Source: an uncultured Clostridia bacterium (GTDB taxonomy: Bacteria > Bacillota > Clostridia > Christensenellales > Borkfalkiaceae). Taken from it: 64,000 bases of DNA. The notes beneath the pieces are model-generated. The model saw nothing but the letters and a program-made list of their open reading frames with translations, was not told the DNA's origin and ran no database searches. This document shows positions 45,290 to 54,514 of this stretch, in pieces (positions within the stretch are counted from its first letter, which is position 1; each line of letters opens with the position of its first letter). The stretch covers positions 1-64,000 of the forward strand of contig CAKQRE010000026.1 of NCBI GenBank assembly GCA_934271265.1, written 5' to 3'. A program made the position numbers and the translations under genes.

Positions 45290-46936
45290 ATGATTACTTT
45301 TGCGGTTCTGGGGCTCGGCAACAGAGGTTCCGTTTATTCCGACAATATCGTAAAACACAACAATGCGAAAATCGTTTCCGTATGCGACGTTTCCCCCGCA
45401 AGCCTGAATCGGGCAAGGGAACTTTACGGCGTGAAAGAAGAAGATCTCTTCGATAACGAAGAGAAGTTTTTCGAAAAAAAGCGTGCCGACGTTCTGATCG
45501 TCGCTACTTTAGACGGGCTTCATTGCCGTCAGACGGTAAAGGCGCTTTCCCTCGGGTACGACGTTCTTCTCGAAAAGCCCGTCGCGCCGACCATGGAAGA
45601 ATGTAACGAGATCTACGCCGCGGCGCAGAAATACGGAAGAGACGTCGTGGTGTGCCATAACCTTCGTTACACGCCTTTTTATCAGAAGATGAAAACGCTG
45701 ATCGCAAGCGGCGTGATCGGCGAGGTGCTGAGCGTGGAACAAGCCGAAAACGTGGCTTACAGCCATTACATGTGCAGTTTTATCCGCGGTAAATGGCACA
45801 GCGCGGAAGAAACGAGCCCGATCATTCTGCAAAAATGCTGTCACGATCTCGATCTGATCTCCTGGTTCGTCGGCAAAAAGGACGAGAGGGAAGAATCTTT
45901 CGGCGCGCTTTGCTTTTATACCGGCGAACATAAGCCCGCGGGGGCGGCGGATCGTTGCCTTGACTGCAAAGTGAAAAATTGCCCTTATAACGCTTACGAG
46001 TTTTCGGTGAAAGCCCCCGGTACCCTCTGCGTGCCTTACGGGTTCGAGTTTACGCCCGAAAACATAGCGGATTTCCTTCGCCCGTCGGAAAATTTATACG
46101 GGCAGTGCGTTTTTGCCTGTCCGAACGACGTTTGCGATCGCCAGTCGGTGAATATCTCTTTCTCGGACGGCGTGACCGCAAATCTTCTGATGCACGGCTT
46201 TTCCGTTTACGAAACGTATCGCGTTACCCGCATTTTCGGCTCGAAAGGGGAGCTTTCGGGCAGGCTCGAAGAGGGTACGATCCGCGTCAGGCTGTTCGAC
46301 GGAACGGATAAAACGATCGACGTGAACGGGGAGATCGAGGATAAAACGAGCCACAGCGGCGGCGATGCGAAACTCGTTGCCGATTATATTTCGTATAAGG
46401 AAACGGGCGTTCGCCCCCTCGGCATCAGTAAATTATCCGATTCGCTGCAAAGCCACCGGCTGGCATTTGGCGCGGAAGAAAAACGGCTGTTAAGCCCTCT
46501 TCCGTCCGTTGCGGAGAAATCGGACGAAACAGGAAATGCGGAATATACGGGCGTATACGCCGCCGTTTCCGATTTCATGAAAGAGCACGGCGAAAAAGGC
46601 GTCCAGGCGGTCGCGATGACGGTGAACTGCCATGCGGGGGATCCGGAGAAGAGGATCGCCGCCGACACGGCGTTCTTGACCTCGCTGATCGGCTCAAAGG
46701 TCTGCAAAACCGATAAGATCGCTTCCGATCGGGAATATCCGCACGGATTTCTCGTCCTCTTCTTTGAAAACGGCGGATTGGCAAGGTATTCTTACACCTG
46801 TTCTCCTCTTCCCGAAAGAACGGAGATCTCGGCGTTTGCGCCGTCTGCCAACGTGTATGCGGACAGCGAGAAGAAGATCGCCGTTACCAAGATCGGCGAA
46901 CTTTTCGACGACGATAAAAAAATTACCCTCGGGTAA
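45290..46936 (+). CDS. Gfo/Idh/MocA-family oxidoreductase with C-terminal extension
   Basis: 548 residues; the family is usually 330-430. Residues 1-120 are a Rossmann domain (AVLGLGNRGSVYSDNI, ADVLIVATLDGLH) with the EKP motif at LLEKPVAP near 94. The substrate half has CHDLDLISWF near 183 and a cysteine set, CLDCKVKNCPY near 222, seen in part of the family. After about 410 an extra about 135 residues of unknown type follow. NAD(P)-dependent oxidation or epimerisation of a sugar or inositol is expected. AGGGAC precedes the ATG. Starts the downstream gene group of the locus. Confidence 0.88.
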   Translation: MITFAVLGLGNRGSVYSDNIVKHNNAKIVSVCDVSPASLNRARELYGVKEEDLFDNEEKFFEKKRADVLIVATLDGLHCRQTVKALSLGYDVLLEKPVAPTMEECNEIYAAAQKYGRDVVVCHNLRYTPFYQKMKTLIASGVIGEVLSVEQAENVAYSHYMCSFIRGKWHSAEETSPIILQKCCHDLDLISWFVGKKDEREESFGALCFYTGEHKPAGAADRCLDCKVKNCPYNAYEFSVKAPGTLCVPYGFEFTPENIADFLRPSENLYGQCVFACPNDVCDRQSVNISFSDGVTANLLMHGFSVYETYRVTRIFGSKGELSGRLEEGTIRVRLFDGTDKTIDVNGEIEDKTSHSGGDAKLVADYISYKETGVRPLGISKLSDSLQSHRLAFGAEEKRLLSPLPSVAEKSDETGNAEYTGVYAAVSDFMKEHGEKGVQAVAMTVNCHAGDPEKRIAADTAFLTSLIGSKVCKTDKIASDREYPHGFLVLFFENGGLARYSYTCSPLPERTEISAFAPSANVYADSEKKIAVTKIGELFDDDKKITLG

Positions 46937-46962
46937 AATGCGGGGGACGGAAACAGCTTTTT

Positions 46963-48846
46963 ATGTTTGAAAAATCGCAATGGATCTGGGAGAACGAAAA
47001 TCCTTCTTCCGACGAATACGCAGAATTCGGAGCGACGGTAAGCGGCGGAAAAGGAATTCTGAGGATCGCCGCCGAGACCGATTACGCCGCTTACGTAAAC
47101 GGAAAACTTGCCGCGTTCGGCTCGTACAAGGGCTTTAAAACGGTCAGATTTTACGACGAGATCCTTCTCGATCCTTTTCTGACGGAAAAAGAAAACGAGA
47201 TCGATATCGTCGTGTGGTATCAGGGGGTGAACTGTTCTTCTTCGATCGACTGCGGCGCGGGCGTTCTGTTCGAGATCGCCGCGGACGGGAAGATCGTCGG
47301 CGCAAGCGGAAAGAATACGCCCTCCCGCATCGACACGCGGTATAAAAACCACTATCGGAAACGCCTTACTCCGCAACTCGGCTTTTCCTTTTTATACGAT
47401 GCGTCTGCGAATACGGAAAAGTGGGGCGATAGCACGATTATCGCGCAAAACGTCACACTTTTGCCCCGTCCGGTCGAAAAACTTGTCGTTTCCGCTCCGG
47501 CGGAGTCGACCCTGATCGGACAGGAGGGCGGCGTGTATCTTTTCGATCTGCATCGGGAGCTTGCGGGGCAGCTTTACCTCGATTTCGTATCGGAAGAAAA
47601 GCAGAAACTCACGATCGCTTACGGCGAACATATCGTGACGGGCGGTGTTTCCCGCGTGATCGGCAACCGCGATTTTTCGGTGGAATATATTGCAAAGGAG
47701 GGGTGTAACGAATACGTGAACCCCTTCCGGCGGCTCGGACTGAGATATCTCGAAGTGCATGCCGAAAAGCCGATAAAGGTCAATAAAATTACCATCCTGC
47801 CTGTTTGTTACCCCTTGAAAAGGCGTGAATTTATCGCGGATACGCCTTTGCACGAAAAAATAACGAACGTCGCCGCGGACACCCTCGCCCTTTGCATGCA
47901 CGAGCATTACGAAGATTGCGTGTGGCGGGAACAGGCTCTTTATACCTTCGACAGCCGCAACGAAATGCTTTGCGATTATTTCGCTTTCGAAAAAAGTGGT
48001 TTCGCCCGTTCCAATCTTCTGCTGATCGATCGCGGGGTACGCAAGGACGGCTTTTTAGAGTTGACTTATCCCGCCGTAGATACCCCCGCCATTCCGCTGT
48101 ATTCGCTTTGCTTTATCGTGCAGGTTTACGAATACGTGAAGTTCACGGGGGACAGATCTATTCTTCCGATCGTGGAAAACACGCTTTGCGGCATTGTGAA
48201 CAATTTCAGAAAATTGGCGGATAAACGGCTTATAGCCGATTTTCCGTATCCGTTCTGGAACTTTTACGAGTGGGGAAACGAAAGCGATAACTGCGGCGAT
48301 CTGTCCGGGACTTCAGGCGTAAAGCGACCGGAGAGATTCTCTCTTATTTTAAACGCCTATTACGTTTATGCCGAAGAGAGATTCGCGTTGTTGTTTCCGG
48401 ATCGCGCGGTCGATACGGCGGAAATGAGAGAACGGATCGGAAAGGAATTTTATTCGGAAGAAAAGGGATTGTTCCGCGCCTATCGGAACGAAGAGAATTA
48501 TACGGAATTCGGAAACGCGATGGCTCTTCTGATCGGGCTCGGCAACGAAGAACTTGCGGAAAGGCTCGCAAAAGGGGAAGCCGCGAAAGCGACGCTCGCC
48601 GCGGCGGCTTACATGTACGACGCCCTCTTGTCCTTCGGGAAAAAATTCGAGGGATACGTGATCGCCGATATCGATAAAAACTATAAAAAAATGCTCGACG
48701 AAGGAGCTACGACTTTCTGGGAAACGATCGAAGGGGTGACCGAAAACGACCTTTCGTGCAGTTTATGCCACGGGTGGAGCGCCCTTCCGATCTATTATTA
48801 CGCCGTGACCGGCAGAATCAGATACATAAAGGACAAAGCAAAATGA
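46963..48846 (+). CDS. GH78-like (alpha-L-rhamnosidase-type) protein
   Basis: 627 residues, no signal peptide. N-terminal beta-sandwich domains (WIWENENPSSDEYAEF, YAAYVNGKLAAFGSYKGFK) as in rhamnosidases, then an (alpha/alpha)6 barrel with HEHYEDCVWREQALYTFDSRNE near 307-328 at the place of the catalytic acid region and SLCHGWSALPIYYYAVTG near 600, like the family's H-G-W ending. It is shorter than typical GH78 (about 850-1000), so some accessory domains are missing and specificity is open. Would act on imported oligosaccharides. ATGA overlap with the next gene. Confidence 0.75.
   Translation: MFEKSQWIWENENPSSDEYAEFGATVSGGKGILRIAAETDYAAYVNGKLAAFGSYKGFKTVRFYDEILLDPFLTEKENEIDIVVWYQGVNCSSSIDCGAGVLFEIAADGKIVGASGKNTPSRIDTRYKNHYRKRLTPQLGFSFLYDASANTEKWGDSTIIAQNVTLLPRPVEKLVVSAPAESTLIGQEGGVYLFDLHRELAGQLYLDFVSEEKQKLTIAYGEHIVTGGVSRVIGNRDFSVEYIAKEGCNEYVNPFRRLGLRYLEVHAEKPIKVNKITILPVCYPLKRREFIADTPLHEKITNVAADTLALCMHEHYEDCVWREQALYTFDSRNEMLCDYFAFEKSGFARSNLLLIDRGVRKDGFLELTYPAVDTPAIPLYSLCFIVQVYEYVKFTGDRSILPIVENTLCGIVNNFRKLADKRLIADFPYPFWNFYEWGNESDNCGDLSGTSGVKRPERFSLILNAYYVYAEERFALLFPDRAVDTAEMRERIGKEFYSEEKGLFRAYRNEENYTEFGNAMALLIGLGNEELAERLAKGEAAKATLAAAAYMYDALLSFGKKFEGYVIADIDKNYKKMLDEGATTFWETIEGVTENDLSCSLCHGWSALPIYYYAVTGRIRYIKDKAK
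48222..48235 (-). repeat. 14-mer motif copy (CTATAAGCCGTTTA)
   Basis: Inside the GH78-like gene; flanks make the dyad CGGCTATAAGCCG. Confidence 0.6.
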
Positions 48847-49991
48847 ATAAATTTGTAACGAGTTTCTGGAATTACGTTCCCTCCGGAGTGATCGACGCGG
48901 AAAAGTGTGTGGACGACTGGGCGGAACTCGGCATGGATCTCCCCATGTCCTGTTCCTGCGAGAAGGACGAAGACTACGATTATATTCTTAAAAATCTCGA
49001 CGCCGCGGCGAAAAAGGGGATGAAACTCATCATCTGCGACAAGCGCACGCTCTGGTACGAGATCGGTACGATCGGCGAGGAAGAATACCGCCGCCGCGTG
49101 AAAGCCGCGGCGGACAAATTTGCGTCGCACCCTGCTTTTTTTGCTTTCCACGTGGGCGACGAACCGGCAAAAGCGCATTGGGCGGACATGCTGAAGGCGG
49201 TTAGGATCGTCGGCGAATACGCCCGTCCGTTTATCAATTTCCTTCCCTTTTTCGACGAAGATTTCGAAAAAACGCTCGGTACCAATCATGCCGGCTACGA
49301 AAAGATGATCGAGGATGCGGTAAAGGAAACGAAATTGCCTCAGCTTTGCTATGACTGTTATTTTCAGATGTTCGAAAACAATCCGGAAGAGGGCATCGGG
49401 CTGTATTTTCATAATCTGAACCGTTATCGCGCCCTTTCCGAAAAAACGGGCGTCGATTTCTGGACGACTCTCCTTTCGGTCGGGCATTGGGCGTTCCGCG
49501 TTCCTTCGGAAGACGATATCCGCTGGCAGATCTCCACGGCATGCGCGCACGGCGCGAAAGGAATCTTCTGGTTTTATATTTACGGCAGACTTCTCGAATC
49601 GAGTTACCGTCAGTCTCCGTTCGATCAGTATTACAACAAAACGGCTACTTTCGAAAAACTCGCGCGGCAAATGCGTCTTTTCAACGACCATTTTGCCGAC
49701 AGGCTCAAAAACGCGAAACTTCTCGAAGTATATCACGCCGGCAGGACTTACGGCGGTACGCCGCTTTATACCCCCGGTTGTATCGACGGGCTGTTTTTCA
49801 AGCGCGCCTGGGGTATGCCGATGATCGTTTCCCGTTTCGAAGATCCGGACGGAAAGGAATTTTTGTTGTTCGTGAACAATTCTCAGAATAAGATAGAAAG
49901 GATCGAGGGCGAATATAAGGGAAGAAAACTGTTCGACTGGTTTGCCCCGGGGCAGATGCTGATCGTGGAGGAAGGAAGGCAACATGGATAA
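48843..49991 (+). CDS. cytosolic putative TIM-barrel glycoside hydrolase
   Basis: 382 residues from the ATG at 48843, in an ATGA overlap with the GH78-like gene; the frame opens 29 codons earlier inside that gene. No signal peptide. Barrel-like motif order: FFAFHVGDEPAKAHWADM near 100 (strand followed by Asp-Glu-Pro), LPQLCYDCYFQMF near 165, IRWQISTACAHGAKGIFWF near 220, then a short beta domain. The secreted protein at 31141 has the same series, so the two may act on related linkages outside and inside the cell. Family unassigned; hydrolase role inferred. Confidence 0.7.
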   Translation: MNKFVTSFWNYVPSGVIDAEKCVDDWAELGMDLPMSCSCEKDEDYDYILKNLDAAAKKGMKLIICDKRTLWYEIGTIGEEEYRRRVKAAADKFASHPAFFAFHVGDEPAKAHWADMLKAVRIVGEYARPFINFLPFFDEDFEKTLGTNHAGYEKMIEDAVKETKLPQLCYDCYFQMFENNPEEGIGLYFHNLNRYRALSEKTGVDFWTTLLSVGHWAFRVPSEDDIRWQISTACAHGAKGIFWFYIYGRLLESSYRQSPFDQYYNKTATFEKLARQMRLFNDHFADRLKNAKLLEVYHAGRTYGGTPLYTPGCIDGLFFKRAWGMPMIVSRFEDPDGKEFLLFVNNSQNKIERIEGEYKGRKLFDWFAPGQMLIVEEGRQHG

Positions 49992-52419
49992 AAGAAGCAA
50001 GGAATTATTCGAAAAAGCGGTAGCCGCCGCAGAGGGAAAGGAAAGCGTCGGGCGGATGCCGAGCGGTTGTTTTTTTCTGACTGCGGACGACGTTTTGTGC
50101 CGGAAACAGAAAAAGGGCGACGCCCGTTATCCCTATTCGTGCGACGGGCTTACCCTTTGGGCGTACGCCTCGGGCAATGCGAAGATCGAGGAAAGCACGT
50201 TCAATATCGTTCTGCCGTTTACGGGCGGAAGAGCTCCCAACCTCTGTTTTTATATCGGGGTGAAAAAGGGGGATAAATTCTTTCCCGTTTCGGTCACCGG
50301 TGCGGGGAAATTTCCTTTCGAGGAAAACGTGCTGCGCTTTGCGGTGTTCTCTCCCGACGCGGCGCGGTATTACGTGCAGACGGAAGATCTGATCGCCTGC
50401 CTTACGGAAACGGTCAACGATAAAAAACAGGTCGTTTTCTCCCTTTCCGCGGAAAACGTTTCCGGAAAAACGGTTGAAACCTATACTTCGGCGTACTTCG
50501 ATCTCATGCTTTCGCATGCGCTTACGGAAAACATCGAAACCAAGTGGTACAGAAGATGCCGCTACGGGGAGAATACCTTCGATTTCTCCGTTACGGAATA
50601 TTTAAACCGCACGTCCTGCTTTGAACACACCGCTTCTATAAAACGAGAAACAGGTGGCTATAAGACGATTAACACCACATCTCGCGCACAATATCAGGGC
50701 GGCGAAAACGATTGGCTCGCTTCGTCTTCCGCGCTCGTCGACGGCAAATTCGACGGGGAAGAGAAAACGTATACCGAGTTTACCGACACCGCGATCGCGG
50801 GGGATATGATCCCGCTTACCCTCGGGAAAGGCGAAAGTGCGGAAATAAGCTACACGCTTACCGTGAACGGCGGAAAGATAAGCGACAATTATCGCCCCGC
50901 CGCGGCAGGCGCGGATATCCCCGCAATTTCCGTCGAAGGAGACTTCGGGAACGTCCCTGCGAAAACGCTTGAATATTTCTTCAGGAACGTGCATCGTCAG
51001 AACGAATTCTGCGCCCGCGCCAAGAACTATGCGGGACCGTATATCGGCATCCGCGACATCTTTCAGCAGCTCGAATCGGCTCTTTTGTGGATCCCCGATT
51101 ACTGTCGGGGAAAAATCGTGGAAGCTCTCGGATACGTCGGCGTGAACGGCAGAGCGCCGAGACAGTATTCTTATCCGGCGGGCAAAGGAGCGGTTCCCCC
51201 GATGGATCTGCGCCCGTTTATCGATCAGGGAGTATGGATCATTTCCACCGTGTATACCTATCTTGCGTATACGGGCGATTTTTCGATCCTGGACGAGGTT
51301 TGCGGCTATTACGAGTTTAAGGGAAACGAAGTTCTTCTAAACGACGAAAAAGACAGCGTGCTCGATCACCTGGTGAGGATCGCCGGATACCTTTGCGGTA
51401 ATCTCGACGAAGAGACGGGGTGTCTGCACGCCCTTTACGGCGACTGGAACGACGCTCTCGACGGGCTCTGGAAGACGGATGATCCGGACAAAGAATACGG
51501 AACCGGCGTTTCGGTTATGGCAACGCTGCAGTTTTGCCGCAATCTTGCCGAACTTGCCGAAATTTTGCGCAAAAAGGGCAGAGACGGGAAAGCGGAGGAA
51601 TATCTTCGCCTTCGCGAAAGGATAAAAAAGGGGCTTTTAGAGTATGCCGTCGTGAAAAACGACAAGGGCGAAAGGAAGATCCTGCACGGCTGGGGAGATA
51701 AGAGAAGTTATCTCGTCGGAAGTTTTTGCGATAACGACGGACAAAACCGCGACGGACTTACCGCCGATGCGTTCTGGGTGATCTCGGGCGCGCTCGAATG
51801 GGATCCGTCTTTGAAAAACGATATTCTCTCCGCCTATAAGCGGCTCGATTCGAAATACGGGCTGAAGACGTTCGAGCCATATTTCGCCCGTACGAACGAT
51901 AAGGTGGGGCGCATCACACGCCTTCCCGAAGGTACCGCCGAAAACGGCGCGGTCTACATCCATGCGACCCTTTTCGGCATCCGTTCTCTTTTTCTGATGG
52001 GAGAAGACGAGCTTGCCTTCCGGCAGATCTATAAGATCCTTCCGCCGGCACATTCGTTTATCACCACAACGCCTTTCGTGATGCCAAATTCGTATATCGA
52101 AAACGAGGAAAAGGGGTTTGACGGCGAATCGATGAGCGACTGGTTCACGGGGAGCGGTTGCGTACTTTTAAAAACCGTTTATTTCGACGTGTTCGGCATA
52201 AAAGCCGATCTCGACGGACTTACGATCTCTCCCGCCCGCCGCATGCCTTTCGGAAAACTTTCCGTATCGCTTACCGTAAAGGGGGCGAAACTGAACCTGA
52301 CCCTCGAAAAGGGAGAGGATAAAAAGATCTTCGTGAACGGCAAACCGGTAAGCGGAGATCTGCTTCGGCTCGATAACGGGGATCTTTCGGGCGAGATCAC
52401 GGTCAGATTTGTTTTATAA
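49984..52419 (+). CDS. GH94-type disaccharide phosphorylase
   Basis: 811 residues, the usual GH94 size; cytosolic. The family splits beta-glucosides or related disaccharides with phosphate to a sugar 1-phosphate. N-terminal beta-sandwich about 1-290, then the (alpha/alpha)6 barrel: YIGIRDIFQQ near 354, YGDWNDALDG near 483-492 with the expected catalytic Asp, TAENGAVYIHATLFGI near 650 for phosphate binding, SDWFTGSGC near 715. Usual cellobiose-type motifs read DWNDCLN and ENGG, so the Ala/Asp and Ala changes suggest another specificity. GGAGGAAGG precedes the ATG, which lies in the end of the previous gene (8-base overlap). Confidence 0.85.
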   Translation: MDKRSKELFEKAVAAAEGKESVGRMPSGCFFLTADDVLCRKQKKGDARYPYSCDGLTLWAYASGNAKIEESTFNIVLPFTGGRAPNLCFYIGVKKGDKFFPVSVTGAGKFPFEENVLRFAVFSPDAARYYVQTEDLIACLTETVNDKKQVVFSLSAENVSGKTVETYTSAYFDLMLSHALTENIETKWYRRCRYGENTFDFSVTEYLNRTSCFEHTASIKRETGGYKTINTTSRAQYQGGENDWLASSSALVDGKFDGEEKTYTEFTDTAIAGDMIPLTLGKGESAEISYTLTVNGGKISDNYRPAAAGADIPAISVEGDFGNVPAKTLEYFFRNVHRQNEFCARAKNYAGPYIGIRDIFQQLESALLWIPDYCRGKIVEALGYVGVNGRAPRQYSYPAGKGAVPPMDLRPFIDQGVWIISTVYTYLAYTGDFSILDEVCGYYEFKGNEVLLNDEKDSVLDHLVRIAGYLCGNLDEETGCLHALYGDWNDALDGLWKTDDPDKEYGTGVSVMATLQFCRNLAELAEILRKKGRDGKAEEYLRLRERIKKGLLEYAVVKNDKGERKILHGWGDKRSYLVGSFCDNDGQNRDGLTADAFWVISGALEWDPSLKNDILSAYKRLDSKYGLKTFEPYFARTNDKVGRITRLPEGTAENGAVYIHATLFGIRSLFLMGEDELAFRQIYKILPPAHSFITTTPFVMPNSYIENEEKGFDGESMSDWFTGSGCVLLKTVYFDVFGIKADLDGLTISPARRMPFGKLSVSLTVKGAKLNLTLEKGEDKKIFVNGKPVSGDLLRLDNGDLSGEITVRFVL
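50658..50671 (+). repeat. 14-mer motif copy (CTATAAGACGATTA)
   Basis: Inside the GH94 gene. Confidence 0.6.
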
Positions 52420-52440
52420 AATACAGAATTTTGGTTTATC

Positions 52441-53670
52441 ATGAAAAAAGTTCTGAATAAAAACGTTGCCGTGATCTTTGTCTGCTGGCTCGTTTACACC
52501 TGTTCCTATATCGGAAAGTTGGGCTATAACGCGAATATCACGCAAATTGAGACGGCTTTCGGCATTTCGCACGCCGAGAGCGGAAGCGTGGGAACGGCTT
52601 TCTTTTTCGCATACGGCGCAGGGCAGGTGATCAACGGGATCTTTTGCAAAAAGTATCATCCCGCCTATGTGATTTTTATCGCCCTGCTCGTTTCGGCGGG
52701 GTGTAATTTTGTCGTTCCCTTTCTCACCGATTTTGCATGGCTGAAATATATATGGCTATTGAACGGTGCGGCGCTTTCCTTTCTGTGGTCGTTGCTCGCC
52801 CGCTTTCTATCCGAAAATCTGGACGAAAACTATGTGCCGAAAGCGGTCGTCGCGATGGGTACAACGGTTGCGTGCGGAACGTTCGCCGTGTACGGGTTCA
52901 GCGCGTTGTTTGTCAAAATGTCCGCGTATAAGTTGATTTTCTTCGTTGCGTCCGTCATTCTGCCGATCGTTGCGGTCGTTTGGCTCATCGGTTGTCTGTC
53001 CTTCGGCAAACGGGGAAAACAGACGGAAGAACTTCCTTTAAATAAGGGGTTGCCGCCGGAAGGGAAGCCGGACGGAAAACCGATCGACAGGTCGGTGATC
53101 ACCGTCATGGTCCTGCTCGGGGTTTTCGCCGTGGCAGTCAATCTCGTGAAGGACGGGATCACGGTATGGGTCCCTACCATGCTGAAAGAGATCTACGTAA
53201 TGCCCGATCATCTGAGCATCCTTTTAACGCTGTGTCTTCCCCTCGTGGCGATTTTCGGAACCGCCGTGGCGGTGTTTTTAAACCGATATATAAAAAATTT
53301 CGTTTCCCTTTGCGGCGTGTTTTTCTGTGCCGTAGTGCTTGCGATCGGAGGGGATCTTCTGTTCGGCGGGATTTCCGCGGCGGTGCTTATCGTCTGCCTT
53401 TGCGTTGTGTCTCTGGTGGCGTCCGGGGCAAACAACGTTATCACAAGCATGGCTCCTTTGTCGTATAAAAGCGGAAACGCGGGATTGCTTGCCGGCGTGA
53501 TGAACGGGTGCAGTTATATCGGCAGCGCCGTCAGTTCCTACGGTCTCGGCGTGATCGCCGATTCGTTCGGTTGGAACGGCGTGTTCGTCTTTCTGATTTC
53601 CGTTTCTGCTCTCTGTGCGGTCATTTCACTGTGTTATTCTCTTTTTCACCGCCTGTTTAGCGGGAAATAA
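52441..53670 (+). CDS. MFS transporter
   Basis: 409 residues, twelve membrane helices with a charged central loop (about 182-220). The opening YTCSYIGKLGYNANITQIETAFGIS and the late SMAPLSYKSGNAGLLAGVMNGCSYIGS are like the organophosphate:phosphate/sugar-phosphate branch of the superfamily. As last gene of the locus it may import a disaccharide or export/import a sugar phosphate. Starts 21 bases after GH94; no clear ribosome site, so translation may depend on coupling. Confidence 0.9.
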   Translation: MKKVLNKNVAVIFVCWLVYTCSYIGKLGYNANITQIETAFGISHAESGSVGTAFFFAYGAGQVINGIFCKKYHPAYVIFIALLVSAGCNFVVPFLTDFAWLKYIWLLNGAALSFLWSLLARFLSENLDENYVPKAVVAMGTTVACGTFAVYGFSALFVKMSAYKLIFFVASVILPIVAVVWLIGCLSFGKRGKQTEELPLNKGLPPEGKPDGKPIDRSVITVMVLLGVFAVAVNLVKDGITVWVPTMLKEIYVMPDHLSILLTLCLPLVAIFGTAVAVFLNRYIKNFVSLCGVFFCAVVLAIGGDLLFGGISAAVLIVCLCVVSLVASGANNVITSMAPLSYKSGNAGLLAGVMNGCSYIGSAVSSYGLGVIADSFGWNGVFVFLISVSALCAVISLCYSLFHRLFSGK

Positions 53671-53715
53671 GAGGGCATTCGATTTTCTTCGTCAGGCGGC
53701 TCTTGCGGTATCGGA

Positions 53716-53744
53716 TTGACAGAGAAAGGGGAACGTGATATAAT
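53716..53744 (+). promoter_or_regulatory. consensus sigma-A promoter of the Nudix gene
   Basis: TTGACA, 17 bases, TATAAT, 60 bases before the start. Confidence 0.9.
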
Positions 53745-53803
53745 AGGAATCGGACGGTAGTTTTTCCGGAAAGGGAAGATCCGTTTTTACGGGCAGGTAA
53801 GTT

Positions 53804-54187
53804 ATGGTTGAAGTTGTGGCGGCGCTGATTCGCCGTGAAGGAAAGTTTCTGATCTGTCAGAGACCGGAAAATAAGGCGAGAGCTCTTTTGTGGGAGTTTG
53901 TCGGCGGAAAGGTGGAACAGGGAGAAACGAAAGAGCGGGCTTTGATCCGCGAATGCAGGGAAGAATTGGGGATCACGGTTGCCGTCGGCGCCGCTTTTGC
54001 GGAGGTCGTTCACGAATATCCCGATATCACGGTGCATCTTACGCTTTTTAATGCGACGATTGCGGAGGGAACGCCGATCAGAAAAGAACATAAGGATATC
54101 CGTTGGATCGCGCCGTCGGAAATTCCGGATTACGAATTCTGCCCGGCGGATATCGTAATTTTGCAAAAGATCCGGGCGGCGGAATAG
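53804..54187 (+). CDS. Nudix hydrolase, MutT-like (8-oxo-dGTP diphosphatase)
   Basis: 127 residues, the size of MutT. Cleaves nucleoside triphosphates such as 8-oxo-dGTP to protect DNA. Complete Nudix box: GG at 37 through REELGI, with GGKVEQGETKERALIRECRE in residues 37-56. VVAALIRREGKFLICQRP and LWEFVGGK match the MutT side. Single-gene unit with promoter and terminator. The family is broad, so the substrate is likely rather than certain. Confidence 0.9.
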   Translation: MVEVVAALIRREGKFLICQRPENKARALLWEFVGGKVEQGETKERALIRECREELGITVAVGAAFAEVVHEYPDITVHLTLFNATIAEGTPIRKEHKDIRWIAPSEIPDYEFCPADIVILQKIRAAE

Positions 54188-54237
54188 AGGACCGGGGTTT
54201 TATGTCTGCTCCGGGATCTGACGGAGAACCGTTTTCA

Positions 54238-54270
54238 CCATGCAACCGATTTGTTGCATGGCTTTTCTTT
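54238..54270 (+). terminator. terminator of the Nudix gene
   Basis: CCATGCAAC/GTTGCATGG, nine pairs, 6-base loop, followed by a pyrimidine run (CTTTTCTTTC). Confidence 0.75.
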
Positions 54271-54274
54271 CTGT

Positions 54275-54301
54275 AAAAAAAAAGACAGTCATAAGACTGT
54301 C
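54275..54301 (-). terminator. terminator of tRNA-Gly
   Basis: Minus strand GACAGTC, TTAT loop, GACTGTC, then nine T; six bases after the encoded CCA. Confidence 0.92.
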
Positions 54302-54307
54302 CTTTCA

Positions 54308-54382
54308 TGGAGCGGGAAACGAGATTCGAACTCGCGACGTTCACCTTGGCAAGGTGACGCTCTACCACTGAGCCATTCCCGC
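54308..54382 (-). tRNA. tRNA-Gly (anticodon GCC)
   Basis: 75 bases including an encoded CCA end. The acceptor stem GCGGGAA/TTCCCGC is perfect, the D arm has GGCTCAGTGGTAGAGC, the anticodon loop CTTGCCAAG carries GCC at 54348-54350, and the T arm has GTTCGAATC. Own promoter and terminator, so transcribed alone, opposite to the Nudix gene. Confidence 0.98.
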
Positions 54383-54432
54383 ATGGTTGTTTTTGCGAAA
54401 AGCAAAAACAAGTTTTTCGAAATTGCTTATAT

Positions 54433-54461
54433 ACTATATCAGATTTTATCAATATTTGCAA
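54433..54461 (-). promoter_or_regulatory. sigma-A promoter of tRNA-Gly
   Basis: Minus strand TTGCAA, 17 bases, TATAGT, about 50 bases before the tRNA. Confidence 0.8.
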
Positions 54462-54514
54462 GCATTTTAATGTACTTTTCCGGATTTTTTTGTCTTTCTT
54501 TTCAGATGAGATAA

